Position numbers and translations under genes: made by a program. Below, in pieces: positions 12,181 to 23,999 of a stretch of 64,000 nucleotides of DNA; position 1 is the first letter of the stretch; each line of letters begins with the position of its first letter. The notes beneath the pieces were generated by a model that saw nothing but the letters and a program-made list of their open reading frames with translations, was not told the origin of the DNA and did no database searches. This DNA is from Papio anubis (Eukaryota; Chordata; Mammalia; Primates; Cercopithecidae): the NCBI RefSeq assembly GCF_008728515.1, contig NC_044995.1:12287104-12351103 (forward strand), in the 5' to 3' direction.

Positions 12181-12520
12181 AGAATATTTCAGCTAATAAT
12201 AAATAGTAAAAAAAAAAAAAAAAAGGACACAAATACATATAGCAGGCTAACATTGACTTCTGTAATATTGTGAGAGGAAGTGCAGTTTTCTAACCAAGAG
12301 ATCTTCATTCAACTGGGGTAAGCCCCAGGAATCCGTGCTCTGCCCAGCCTCCCCCACATCCCCGGGATTCTCCTAGCTGTGCCTCTACCTGTCCCTGTGG
12401 AAATCCCAGCACATGCACGCCAGAAACGGGCCACATGCTTTACAAACGACATCCAGTTCTTGCAATGACCAATGAGCTAGAAGAGATTGTTCTCCCAAAT
12501 TGAGAAGCCACCTCCCCTCT

Positions 12521-12804
12521 CTTTTTTTGGACAGGGTCTCACTCTGTTGCCCAGGCTGGAGTGCATTTGTGCAATTATGGCTCAGTGCAGCCTCACCCTC
12601 CTAGGCTCAAGCAATCCTCTTGCCTCAGCCTTCTGAGTAGCTGGGACCGCAGGTGCGCACCACCACTCCTGGCTAATTGTTTTTTGTTGATGAAGGGTCT
12701 TGCTACATTGCCCAGGTTACTCTCAAACTTCTGGCCTCAAGCAATCCTCCCACCTCATCCTCCCAAAGTGCTGGGATTGCAGGCATGAGCCACCATGCCT
12801 GGCC
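12521..12804 (-). mobile_element. Alu (AluJ-like)
   Basis: Antisense Alu ending CCATGCCTGGCC. It is divergent and old. Confidence 0.9.
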
Positions 12805-13280
12805 TGTCCCTCCTTTTAATTATCCACCCACATATACATCTGCATCTACCCTGCAGCCTGGCTGGGCCTTCACTGTCCGGCTGCAGAGCCTGAGGGTGAG
12901 GGGCGCTCTCTGCCCCTCTTCTCAGCTCCTCCCCTTCCCCTTCTCAATGAGGTTTCCATGGCAATGCCTAATTGCTCCATCCTTTCTGCTGTTCGTCCAT
13001 CCATTAGGAGAAAATTGGATTTCATGTGTTTCCCATGAATTTCTCAGATTACTGGGAAAAGCGCAGAAGGTTTTCCTGTCTGTATTCCTCTTGAGAAGCA
13101 TCACCTGTTCATCTCTGTATGCACTTTTCTCGTTTTCGTTGACTTGTGAAATGTTATAGTTCATCGTGCGATGAGGCAAAACTTGTTCCTTCTCACATTG
13201 TTTACAAGTGTTCATTTTCAGGGTGTTATGAACGTGATTGTTGTTTATCCATCATTGCCCTAGTATTGAAACCCTGTGTT
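12805..13280. other. Intergenic with X-box-like site
   Basis: A pyrimidine-rich stretch (12895-12950) leads into the X-box-like motif at 12952. Nothing else is recognised. Confidence 0.4.
12952..12965. promoter_or_regulatory. X-box/RFX-like motif
   Basis: GTTTCCATGGCAAT differs at one base from the RFX palindrome GTTNCCATGGNAAC. It is preceded by a CT-rich run, like the other members of the series. Confidence 0.45.
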
Positions 13281-13595
13281 TTAGCCCATTCGGGCTGCTA
13301 CAACAAAACACCATAGTCTGAGTGGCTTATAAGCAACAGACATTGATTTCTCATAGTTCTGGAGGCTGGAAGTTCAAGTTTAAGGCACCAGCAGGGGCAG
13401 TGTCTGCTGAAGGCCCATTTCCAGGCGCACAGGTGGCCTCTTCTCACTGTGTCTTCGCATGGTAGGGGGGCAAAGGCGCTCATGCCCTGATCACTTCCTT
13501 GGGGCCCCCGCCTCCTAACACCTCCACCTTGTGGGTTAGGGTTGCAACAGAGGAATTGGGTGGGAGGAGGCACCGACATTCAGATCATAGCACCC
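13281..13595 (-). mobile_element. MaLR LTR (MST/MLT1-like)
   Basis: Starts TTTTAGCCCATTCGGGCTGC and ends with GACATTCAGATCATAGCA. It is an old reversed MaLR LTR. The 93-residue minus frame inside it is not a gene. Confidence 0.75.
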
Positions 13596-13772
13596 CCTTA
13601 GAATCCTGTCTCTCAATTATTATTTGTTTCCTGCCTCTGTGAAGATCTTATGGAAGAATTTTCTAATAGAAGCTCCTATAAATACTAACTTCTCATCAAT
13701 TTTTAAAGGATTTTTGGCTGAAGGTTTAAAGTAGACCTCTAACTTGAGTTAGTTAAAATCCTGTAGTTACTT

Positions 13773-14074
13773 TGTTTCGTTTTGTTTTTTTTTGAGATGG
13801 AGTCTTGTTCTATCACCCAGGCTAGAGTGCAATGGTGTGATCTCAGCTCACTGCAACCTCCACCTCCTGGGTCCAAGTGATTCTCCTGCCTCAGCCTCCC
13901 AAGTAGCTGGGATAACAGACATGCACCATCACGCCCAGCTAATTTTGTGTTTTTAGCAGAGACTGGGTTTCACCAGGTTGGTCAGGCTGGTCTCGAACTC
14001 CTGACCTCAGATGACCCACCCTCTTCGACCTCCCAAAGTGCTGGGATTACAGGTGTGAGCCGCTGCGCCTGGCC
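13773..14074 (-). mobile_element. Alu (AluS-like)
   Basis: Full antisense Alu ending GCGCCTGGCC. Confidence 0.93.
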
Positions 14075-14529
14075 GCAATTAATAATTTTCTTGTATGTCC
14101 TTCCAGAGTTGTTGTTTGTGTGTCTTTATGTGCATTTATTTCTAACCATAATTTTTTTTTTTACAACAAATAGCATTTTCATATATACCATTTAAGATCT
14201 GGCTTATATGAATACTAGTAACATTGTACAGCATTCTTTAGTGCTCTGCCTTTTCTCCCTATTACACTGGTTTCCATGACAGCAGTCTGAGCTTACCTCA
14301 ATCCCCCATGGCCGTGAGAGCTGGGGAGGGGCTGAAATTGAGCCCTGAAATAATGGACCAGAAATTGGCCCAGCTGGAGGGATAGAAAGGCGGAGACAAG
14401 GACTCGAGGCCAAGGGTTTTTATCCACTGCCAGTGCCTGTGATTTATGTATGTTAAATCGTGTCCTTGGATAAGGACTTTATGGAAGGGAAAAACCAGAT
14501 TGTGTGCAACCTCTACAGGCTCAGAAATC
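14075..14529. other. Unassigned, partly L1-like
   Basis: 14090-14270 has an AT-rich L1-like character. 14270-14520 is not recognised. Confidence 0.35.
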
Positions 14530-14853
14530 AATTTCTTTTTCTTTCTTTCTTTTCTTTTGTTTTTCCTTTTTGAGACAGGGTCTCACTCTGTGGCCCAGGC
14601 TGGAGTGCAGTGGCGCCATCACAGCTTACTGCAACCTCGACCTCCCCAGGCTCAAGTGATCCTCCTGCCTCAGCCTCCTGAGTAGCTGGGAATACAGGCA
14701 TGTGCCACCACATCTGGTTAATTTTTTGTTTTTTGTAGAGACAGTGTCTTGCTATGTTGCCCAGGCTGGTTTCAAATTCCTGGGCTCAAGTGATCCTCCC
14801 TCCTTGGTCTCCCAAAGTGCTAGTATTACAGGCATGAGCCACCATGCCTGGCC
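14530..14853 (-). mobile_element. AluJ-like
   Basis: Antisense Alu with (CTTT)n start. CAGAAATC occurs on both sides (14521 region and 14852 region) as a likely target-site duplication. Confidence 0.92.
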
Positions 14854-14994
14854 AGAAATCTTAGTTTTCTAGTCAGCTTTGCGGGTGTCTGAGACATTGT
14901 CTTATCGTTCATTTATCTTCTCCTTTATTTCTGCCCTCATTAGGGGGATAGTGACTAATATCTCTGTATTGGCCGTTCACTCCTGCATGCCTAG

Positions 14995-15797
14995 GAACGA
15001 AGCTGTGGGCAGTCACATGTTCACAGCAGCAAGAGGTGGAAGCAGCCCAAGGGTCCATTGACAGGGGAGTGGGTAACAAAGTGTGGTCCCTCTGTTCGGG
15101 GGAATATTACTCAGCCTTCAAAAGGAAGGAAACTCTGACACACGCTGCAGCTTGGGTGAACCTTGAGGACGTGACGCTCGGTGAAACAAGCCAGGCACAG
15201 AAGGACAAATACTGCATGGTTCCACTTATACGAGGTGTCTTGAGTCATCAGATTCATACATACAAAGAGTAGAATGGTGGCTGCCAGGGGCTGGGAGGAG
15301 TTTTTTAAGGGCTATAGAGTTTCAGTTTTGGATGATGGAAAGTTCTGGAAATGGACAGTTGTGATGGCTGCACAACAATGGGAATAGACTAATACCACTC
15401 AACTCTGCATTTTAACATGGTTCAAATGCTGCAGTTTTGTTTTGTTTTGTTTTGAGATGGAGTTTTGCTCTTGTTGCCCAGGCTGAAGTGCAATGGCGTG
15501 ATCTCGGCTCACTGCTACCTCCGCCCCACCCAGGATTCAAGCGAATCTCCTGCCTCAGCCTCCTGAGTAGCTGGGATTACAGGCGCGCACCAACACGCCT
15601 GGCTAATTTTTGTATTTTTAGTAGAGACGGGGTTTAGTAGTCACATTTGCCAGGCTGGTTTCGAACTCCTGACCTCAGGTGATCCACCTGCCTTGGCCTC
15701 CCAAAGTGCTGGGATTACAGGCGTGAGCCACTGCACCTGGCCCTCAAATGGTACATTTTATGGTACCTGTATTTTACCACAATTAAAATTGTTAAGG
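14995..15797 (+). mobile_element. L1M 3' end, split by Alu
   Basis: Sense old L1: AGCAGCAAGAGGTGGAAGCA, then GAATATTACTCAGCCTTCAA, GTGGCTGCCAGGGGCTGGGA and GATGGCTGCACAACAATGGG. It resumes after the Alu with GTACATTTTATGG and TTTTACCACAATTAAAAT. Confidence 0.88.
15433..15742 (-). mobile_element. Alu (AluS/Y-like) inside L1M
   Basis: Full antisense Alu. TCAAATG flanks both ends and the L1M tail resumes immediately afterwards. Confidence 0.93.
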
Positions 15798-16024
15798 AAA
15801 AAACCTCAAATCCCCACAGTAGATGGAAACAAAACCAAACAGAACCAGCCATCAATGTGGGGAAGAGGGAGATGTGGAGTGAAAAACAAAACAAAATAAA
15901 GCAAGCATTACTAACATTTTAACAAATACAAAGATTACTATGTTGCAAACAAAAATAAACAGTGGTTTAACCAGGCAGTGAAAGGATAAAGACCAGAAAA
16001 TAAATTATTAGAAAAGTCAGAATA

Positions 16025-16290
16025 GGCCAGGTGTGGTGGCTCACGCCTGTAATCCCAGCATTTTGGGAGGACGAGGTGGGCAGATCCCCTGAGGTCAGGA
16101 GTTTGACACCAGCCTGGCCAACACAATGAAACCTCATCTCTACTAAAAATATGAAAATTAGCCAGGCGTAGTGGCGGGTGCCTGTGATCCCAGCTACTCG
16201 GGAGGCGGAGGCAGGAGAATAGATTGAATGTGGGAGGCAGAGCTGAGATTGCACCACTGTACTCCAGCCTTGGTGGAAAAAAAAAAAAAA
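16025..16290 (+). mobile_element. Alu with exact 14-bp target-site duplication
   Basis: Sense Alu with a shortened right arm. GAAAAGTCAGAATA is exact at 16011-16024 and 16291-16304. Confidence 0.95.
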
Positions 16291-16304
16291 GAAAAGTCAG
16301 AATA

Positions 16305-17340
16305 GTGGTTATGTCCAGGGGGCTGGCGGGGTGGATGGGGGCAGCAGAAGGAGGAAGGGGGTTGTAGATGGGAAGGGTTGGGGGTTCTGGGAACCCTAGT
16401 CTCTCTTAACCCAGGAAGTTGTTGCCATCATGTATTCACCTGTTCCAATGAACTTCATGCACTTTTTTCCCCGTATTTTAAACTTCACAATAAGAAAATG
16501 GATAACCAGTTTTAACTTGTGGATGATTCTTTGCTGTAAGAGAAAACAATTCTTTGACATTTGAAAGAGAAGAAAGGTGAACATTTATTTCCCTTGTGGA
16601 AGACGCCTTGTTGGAAAGGGGGAGAGAGACTCTGTCTCGTGGCACTTTTAGAGAGTTGTGCCTTGCGGAGAATCATGACGCAGGGATACTGAGTCATTTC
16701 TCAAATTACATGAATAGTGCAGCCGTGTGAGGATCTGCTCAGGTTGGGACTCGGCAAATGAAGACTGCTATTAGCAATTCTGTAGAAAAGTGTTTTTGTG
16801 CTGAGATTCAAGACACGACATTTATCGTTTAAATGTCAGAGTCTTAAACCGGAATGTCACAGTAAAATAGCAATTACTGGGAAAGAAAGAACATGCGTGC
16901 CCACTCAGTAACCCAGGAAAGAGATTGATGAGAAAATCACGTATGGTTTTAAACAGCTGCTTTATCAAATATTAGATTTTCTTCTCAATAAACTGAATAA
17001 GTTTTCCTCAGGATGTTCCGGGGATTAAGGACCATATTTACTCCTTACACCAGTGCAGAATTAGGATGACATAGGCCACTTCCTGTACCTAAAATATCAT
17101 AGCCCTTAGCTAATCGTATTATTGGAAAGGGAGGCTGGGTGCTTCAAACATCCTCAGAGAGGGTTGAGGGACTGACTGAAATCAAGATGTAGGGATACAG
17201 GCATATTCAGGGATTCCTGAGATGACCCACAGAGAGGTTTTCAAACGCACAGATTGTGGGGTCCTTGTATTAACCAGGTAAAAGGAGGCCTGGATGCCTT
17301 AGGCTAGCACCTCCCTGAACAGCTATGCCCAGACCTAAGC
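16305..17340. other. About 1 kb without recognised features
   Basis: A G-rich patch lies at 16315-16395. The remainder (16400-17340) looks like unique sequence with no long frame. Confidence 0.45.
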
Positions 17341-17643
17341 TTTCTTTCTTTTTTTTTTTGAGACAGGATCTCACTCTGTCACCCAGGCTGGAGTGCAGTA
17401 GTGTGATCACAGCTCACTGCAGCCCTAATCTCCCCACGCCCAAGCGATCGTCCCACCTCAGTCTCCTGAGTAGCTGGGACTACAGGCATGCACCACCACA
17501 CCTGGCTAATTTATGTATTTTTTTGTAGAGATGGGGTCTTGCTATGTTGCCCACGCTGGTCTTAAACTCCTGGGCTCCAGCAGTCCTCCCACCTTGGCCT
17601 TCCAAAGTACTGGGATTGCGAGTATGAGTCACTTCGCCAGGCC
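17341..17643 (-). mobile_element. AluJ/S-like
   Basis: Antisense Alu, moderately diverged, ending CGCCAGGCC. Confidence 0.9.
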
Positions 17644-17864
17644 TATAATTCTTTTTATGGACATAGGTTTTCATTTCTTTGAGGCAAATGCCTAGGAGTG
17701 AAATGAGACAGTCAAAGGTTATTTATACAGTTGATATTCTCAGAAATACTCAGACTGTCTGCAATGGTTTCACCATTATATACCTTCATCTGTGATGTGT
17801 GAAAATTCCAATTACTCCACATTCTCACCAATATTCAATGTTTCAGTTTTTTGCATTTTTTTTT

Positions 17865-18152
17865 AATGTTTTTGAGACAGAGTCTTGCTCTGTTGCCCAG
17901 GCTGGAGTGAGTGGCGCGATCTCGGCTCACTGCAAGCTCCACCTCGTGGGTTCACGCCATTCTTCTGCCTCAGCCTCCCGAGTAGCTGGGACTACAGGCG
18001 CCGCCACCACACCCGGCTAATTTTTTGTATTTTTAGTAGAGACGGGGTTTCACCGTGTTAGCCAGGATGGTCTCTATCTCCTGACCTGGTGATCCGCCCG
18101 CCTCAGCCTCCCAAAGTGCCGGGATTACAGGTGTGAGCCACCGCACCTGGCC
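17865..18152 (-). mobile_element. AluY-like inside L1M
   Basis: Full antisense Alu ending CGCACCTGGCC, inserted in the L1M fragment. Confidence 0.93.
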
Positions 18153-18290
18153 CAGTCTTTTGTATTTTAACCATCCTAGTAATTGTGAAATATTATCTTA
18201 TTTTGGATTTAATTTCCGTTTCTCTGTCGGCTAATTATGTTGTACATCTTTGCATGTGTTTATTGTCCATTTGCATATTTTCTTTTCTTG

Positions 18291-18577
18291 TTTTCTTTTT
18301 TTTAATTGAGATGGAGTCTTGCTCTGTCGCCCAGGCTGGAGTGCAATGGCATGATCTTGACTCACTACATCTTCTGCCTCTCGAGTTCAAGTGATTCTCC
18401 TTCCTCAGCCTCCTGACTAACTGGGATTCCAGGTGCCCACCACCACGCCCAGCTAATTTTTGTATTTTTAGTAGAGATGGCATTTTGCCATGTTGGCCAG
18501 GGTGGTCTCAAACTCCTGACCTCAGGTGATCCGCCCGCTATTTTCTTATAGCAGGCTATAGCCTACCACATCCGGCC
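18291..18577 (-). mobile_element. Alu with internal deletion inside L1M
   Basis: Antisense Alu whose 5' region has a deletion/rearrangement before CATCCGGCC. TATTTTCTTTT flanks both sides. Confidence 0.88.
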
Positions 18578-19833
18578 TATATTTTCTTTTGTAAAGTTCC
18601 ATTTCGAGTTTCTTACTCATTTTTAATTGAATTGTCCCTTTACTATTGACTTAGGCATTTTTTTCATATTCTGGTTATAAGTCCTTTTGCAGACATATGT
18701 ATTGTAAATATAATCCCCCACCATGTGTATTGCATATTCATTCCTTAATGGAATATTTTGGTGAATAGAATTTTTTTTAATGTAATTCAATTTACTGACT
18801 GTTTAATAGTGAGATTTTATTTTTTTTGTCTCCTAATATTTGCCTCTTCCAACGTCATGAAGATATTTTTCTATATTTCCTTCTGGAAGATTTCAATGTT
18901 TAGGTCTATAATCCCATCTTAAATTAAGTTATATATGTGTTCCAGAATGCTTAGTTGAAAAGACTTTCCATTCCCCGTCAAGTTCCATGGCCTTTGTCAA
19001 GAATCAATTGACCAGGGATGTGTGTCTGGACCCTCTTCTATTGATATATGTTTCTCCATGTGCTGATACCTCACTGTCTTGATTATTGTAGCTTTATAAA
19101 ATCTTGACATCAGATGAAATCCTCCAATTTTGTTCTTTCTTTAGGTTTTCCTAATTTTTGGGGGACCAATTGTAGATCCTTTGTCATTCCACATAGACTC
19201 TAGAATCAGTGGGTCAATTTCTACAAAATATGGCACTGGGAAGTTGACTGGGATTACGATACCCTGGAGGCTTGGCCATCCTAACATTGCCAGATCTCCT
19301 CATCAACGAACATCACATGTCTGTCTATTTACTTAAGTCTTATTTAACTTCTCTTTGCAATGATGTGTGCTCTATTAGAGTACACACCTTCTGTATATGT
19401 TGCTAGATTTGCAATAGCTATTGCATAGTTTTAGATAGAGATGTGGTTGGTATTTTTAAAATTTCATTTCCAATTGTTTACTGATGATTGCTTTCAAAAG
19501 TTTGCTTATTTTTTCCATTAATTAAATCTGTAGATAATCTTATATTTATTAATCTTTTTCTTTCCAGATCCTGTTATACTATTTTGGAACACCTTAATGC
19601 ACATATCTTATAAATGTTAACCTCTAGCCCATTGGATAATGATTATGGTGACATTTATAAAATAGCACTTTAATAGAACTGTTAGGATCACATAAATAGT
19701 TGTTTTTACTCTTGCATATCTATGTATTCATTTCAAACAAAGTACAAATTGCTAAGCAGAACAAAAAGAATTCTCTCTTCCACCTCTGAGTTTTGTTCTT
19801 TCACTTCTCCCTTCCAGTGACAATTTTTTTTGC

Positions 19834-20136
19834 TTTTCTTTTTTTTTTTTTTTTTTGAGACGGTGTCTCACTCTGTCTCCCAGGCTGAAGCGCAGTGACT
19901 CGATCTCGGCTCACTCCAACCTCCACCTCCCAGGTTCAAGTGATTCTCCTGCCTCAGCCTCCTGAGTAGCTGGGACTACAGGTGTGCACCACCATGCCCA
20001 GCTGATTTTTGTATTTTAGTAGAGATGGGATTTCACTGTGTTGGTCAGGCTGTTCTCGAGATCCTGACCTCATGATCCACCCTCCTTGGCCTCCCAAGGT
20101 GCTGGGATTACAGGTGTGAGTCACCACGTTCGACCT
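19834..20136 (-). mobile_element. Alu (AluS/Y-like)
   Basis: Antisense Alu with poly-T lead. CCAGTGACAATTTTT (19814 region) and CCAGTGGCAATTTTT (20137 region) form the target-site duplication. Confidence 0.92.
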
Positions 20137-20640
20137 CCAGTGGCAATTTTTCTAATGCCAGTTTCTAATGCCAGTTGCTAATGCCAGTGTTTTGCCGCAG
20201 AGTCAAGTTTTACATATGTATGCATGCAAAAATGTTCTAATATAGTATGCAAATATTATCATGCACAATCTATTATGCACATGTTATTATGCATAATGGG
20301 TTATTCATAAACTGCTGTGTATAATTACACTCTGATGCACATTCTGCAAAGTGATGGTATGTACTATTTGGCACTTGTCTTTCTCCACGTGACAATTCAT
20401 CTTGGGCATTGTTCTCTATCAATATGGTAATAACTTCATTCTCTTTTATTGTAGCAGAATCTTCCAAAGTGTGAAGATACTAAGATTTATTTAGCCAGCT
20501 GCCCTTCTATGGACAATGAAGTAATTTCCATTATTCTGGTCTAGAAAAGCTGCAGAAAATAACGACATGCATATCATATATGGCATTTATTTGGGCATAC
20601 CTGCAGGGTATATTCTAGAAGTGATAGTGTTCAGTGAAAG
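20137..20640. other. AT-rich, ATGCA-rich sequence
   Basis: CTAATGCCAGT occurs three times at exact 13-bp spacing (20152, 20165, 20178). It is followed by many ATGCA/ATGCAAAT words (20220-20300). No gene. Confidence 0.5.
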
Positions 20641-20980
20641 GAAATATACATCTTTGAAATCACCTTTGACACATCGTATATTTATTCAAAACATGTACGT
20701 TGAGCATTGGTAATGACCCAATACTGTTCAGATCCCGGAAACACACAGACGGGGTCTCAGTGCTCAGGAGTTTACCAGTTCACCCAGAGAACAACAAAAA
20801 AACCAGTGAACAAGCAAAACGAATAAATAAGCCAAGTAAGTTCAAACACGGATGACAGTGACAGAAACAAGATGAGGAGACAAAGGGAAAGAGAGCCAGA
20901 GAGGGGAGCTGGGGGAAGCTGCTTGAGGAAGGCTCTGTTTGCAGGGGCCAGAGGCTGTGTTGTTAACAATGTTAGCACGT
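20641..20980 (+). repeat. Ancient interspersed repeat (same type as 4411-4957)
   Basis: Segments AACACACAGACGGGGTCTCA, AACAAGCAAAACGAATAAAT and GCTTGAGGAAGGCTCTGTTT follow the order of the old GA-rich repeat. Confidence 0.4.
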
Positions 20981-21166
20981 TTTTTCACAACTTTGAACAT
21001 TTTTATTAAACAAAACAATTATTTGACAAGAAATTTTAATAAAGATTTTAAAACAAATTTTTAACCACCTTAATGTACTTTCACAAGTAGAATCCCGTGT
21101 AAACCCATGACCCAGGAACCACAATCATCCGTGTTCAAAGTCTGTAGACAATGTTGCAAAATTTCA

Positions 21167-21447
21167 GGCTGGGCATGGTGGCTCACACCTGTAATCACAA
21201 CACTTTGGGAGGCCGAGGCAGGCAGATCACTTGAGTGCAGGAGTTCGAGACCAGTCTGGCCAACATGTTGAAACCCCGTCTCTACTAAAAATACGAAAGT
21301 TAGCTGGGCGTGATGGTGAGCACCTGTAGTCCCAGCTACTCGGGTGTTTGAGGCAGGAGAATTGCTTGAATCCGGGAGGCGGAGGTTGCAGTGAGCCCAG
21401 ATCATGCCACTGTACTCCAGCCTAGGTGATAGAGTGAGGCTCCATCT

Positions 21448-21484
<37 letters not shown>

Positions 21485-21487
21485 AAG
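21167..21487 (+). mobile_element. Alu with long poly-A tail
   Basis: Sense Alu with a tail of more than 30 A. GTTGCAAAATTTCA and GTTGCAGAATTTCA form a 14-bp target-site duplication with one change. Confidence 0.95.
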
Positions 21488-21884
21488 GTTGCAGAATTTC
21501 ATTAATTTGCTCCATTAAATATTTATTGAGCAGATACTGTGTGCTAGGATGGAATTTGGGGCAACCATACCCAGACACTTTCCAGAGCTCACTCTGAGGC
21601 CTTCCCTCTCTTGTTCCCAGTCACACCTCTCCCCCATTCCTGGTGTGGTTTCCATGGCAGCACCAGGGGTCCCCTCATCACACCTCCCCTGCGTCTTGCA
21701 ACAGGTGGGAGCTCCAGCAGCAGACGGGGCAGCTAGACTGGGGGAGGGAATCTAGGAATGAGGATGAAACCATTGTTTTGTTATGCTCTTATTTTGCACA
21801 GCTTTATTTATTTATTCTTAATTGGAGTCTTGGCAGAAATGTGAAAAAAATGGGGTGTTATGAATGAGTTATGAGTACTTTATT
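21488..21884. other. Intergenic with X-box-like site
   Basis: Old repeat remnant (ATTTATTGAGCAGATACTGTG, 21520-21547) followed by a CT-rich run and the motif at 21648. Confidence 0.4.
21648..21661. promoter_or_regulatory. X-box/RFX-like motif
   Basis: GTTTCCATGGCAGC preserves the left arm and centre of the RFX palindrome, with one mismatch in the right arm. Confidence 0.4.
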
Positions 21885-21995
21885 TAAGCTAGGGCTGCCT
21901 TAAATAAATGACCACACACTGAGTGGCTGAAACAACAGAAATTTATCATCTTGCTGTGAAGGCTGGAAGTCCACAGCAAGGAGTGGGCAGGTGTT
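21885..21995 (-). mobile_element. MLT1-like LTR remnant
   Basis: GCTAGGGCTGCCTTAAATAA and CTGAGTGGCTGAAACAACAG correspond to the reversed end of an MLT1-type LTR. Confidence 0.5.
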
Positions 21996-22099
21996 TCCGG
22001 TGTGTTCCAGGGATAAAGAGCCATTTAAAAATATATACAGTATAGAATCTGACTCTCCAATATCATGGCCCTAAGTAGATGCCATCAGTGTGGTGAGTC

Positions 22100-22710
22100 A
22101 TCAACAAAAGTAAAATATCCTGAGAGAGGGCTTATGGGAAGCCGAGTACATGTTTTTAAAGGAAGGGAACATTAAAAAATCCATCCTATAGAGGCCTATG
22201 GTGATCTTTCTGAGTGCCCCAGGCTGATCTACCTGCGTGATTATGCACACATTTAAAATATTCACTGACAGAGCAGGAGCATCGCCATCTTGGACAAGCA
22301 CTGCCATTTAAAAGTTCACCCTGATCAAAAATCTCCTAAATCCAAAGGGCATCAGCCTAATGGTGAAGGTCAGCATGACCATAAACCACAAATGACATCT
22401 CCGACCCGAGACATCCAAACTATAAGATAAACCTCTCCCCAACCACAGACATGCCAGCCCCAAGGTAACCTCCCCTCTGACTGGACAGATGTCAGCCCTG
22501 AGATAACCTCACCTCCAACCAGAGGCATTCCAACCCCACAATAAACTTCTCCCTCACACACAAATATTCCAAGCCTGGGACAGGTTCTCTCTCTCTGAAC
22601 CCTTAAATACTTTTAATCTGTAAGAGAGAGAATGTACCTGACTGAAATCGGTCAGAAGCCCCTCTCAGGTTTATTCTCCAAAATAAACCTGTCTTTGGCT
22701 GTTGAGCATC
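22100..22710 (+). mobile_element. Probable ERV LTR with 38-bp internal repeats
   Basis: Five repeats with exact 38-bp spacing (anchors at 22413, 22451, 22489, 22527, 22565) precede an AATAAA-type signal (TCCAAAATAAACCTGTC, 22677-22693). That layout is typical of an ERV LTR U3-R region. Subfamily not identified. Confidence 0.5.
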
Positions 22711-22912
22711 TTTTTGTGTTTCTTTCCTCTTTCTTTAACTCTTACATTCACCAATAAAGTTCTTCACTGCAGTAGACCTTTCATAGCTAGAGATTAGTTA
22801 TCCATTAATTGTCTCAAAGTCTTATTTTAAAAGTCATCCCCAAATGGGATTTAAAAATAAGTAGTGGCGTACCTCTCCAATGGGACATCAAGCTGCCAGT
22901 GAAAAAATAAAG

Positions 22913-23640
22913 ACTTTTTTGATTAGCTTTTTTAACTCAGCAATGTGGATTTAAATCTCTTCCATGTCTTTTCATGACTTGATGGCTCATTTCTTTTTAG
23001 CCCTCAATAATATTCTGTTGTTTGGAAGGAACAGAGTTTGTTTATCCATTCACTGACTGAAGGACATCTTGGCTGCTTCCAAGTCTTTGCAATTATGATT
23101 AAAGTTGCTATAATCCTCATTGTGGAGGTTTTTGTTTGGAAATAAGTATCCAGCTCCCTTGGATAAATACCAAAGAGCATGACTGCTGGATCATAAGAGT
23201 GTATTTAATTTAGTATGATTCCCACTACATGACATTCTGGAAAAGGCAAAACTATGGAGACAGTAAAAAGTTCTGTGGTTGCCAGAGGTAAGCAGCGGAG
23301 AGAGGGATGAATAGGCAAAGCACAGAGGAATTTCAGGACAGTGAAACAGTTCTGTATGATATGACAATGGTAGATGCTTGTCAGTATGCATCTGTCCAAA
23401 CCCACAGAATGTACCAAACCAAGAGTGAGCCCTCATGTGAACTGTGGAGTCTGGGCAATGGGTCAATGCAGGTGGGTCAACTGTAACCAATGGACCTGGG
23501 GCATCCAGTCTGTATTTACATCTCCAGTGGAGATGCTGACAGTGGAGGAGGCTGTGCATGTGTGGTTCAGAGCTATGGGGACTCTCTGTACCTTCTGCTT
23601 AATTTTGATGTGAACCTAAAACAGCTCTAAAAATATATAA
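22913..23640. mobile_element. L1M with inverted 5' part (twin-priming type)
   Basis: 22913-23200 is antisense L1 ORF2/3' region. 23201-23640 is sense L1 3' UTR beginning at TATGATTCCCACTACATGAC. The inverted part ends where the sense part begins in the L1 consensus order. Confidence 0.7.
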
Positions 23641-23647
23641 TTATAAG

Positions 23648-23948
23648 GTCAAGCACTGTGACTCATGCCTGTCATCCCTGCAATTTGGGAGGCTGAGGTG
23701 GGAGGATCACTTGAGCCAGGGGTTTGAGACCAGCCTGGGCAACATGGTAAAACCCTGTCTCTACAAAAACGATAAAAACAAAAATAAAAATTAGCTGAGT
23801 GTGGTGGTGTGTGCCTGTGGTCCCAGCTACTTGGAAGGCTGAGGCAGGAGGATTGCTTGAGCCTGGGAGGTTGAGGCTGCAGTGAGCCATGAGTGTGCCA
23901 CTGTACCCCAGCCGGAGTGATGGAGTGAGATCCTACCTTTACAAAATT
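23648..23948 (+). mobile_element. AluJ-like
   Basis: Diverged sense Alu with CTTGAGCCAGGGGTTTGAGA. The tail is eroded into the adjacent AT repeat. Confidence 0.9.
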
Positions 23949-23951
23949 GAA

Positions 23952-23953
23952 TT

Positions 23954-23984
<31 letters not shown>

Positions 23985-23996
23985 TATATATATATG
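23952..23996. repeat. (TA)n(CA)n(TA)n microsatellite
   Basis: A compound dinucleotide repeat at the Alu tail. It can fold back on itself because both ends are (TA)n. Confidence 0.95.
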
Positions 23997-23999
23997 CAG

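Larger units (their letters stand above)
17644..19600 (-). mobile_element. L1M ORF2 region, antisense, split by two Alus
   Basis: Old antisense L1 (TTGAGGCAAATGCCTAGGAG, then GTCAAGAATCAATTGACCAG, CTTGATTATTGTAGCTTTAT, and TTTCCAATTGTTTACTGATG). No open frame remains. Confidence 0.85.
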
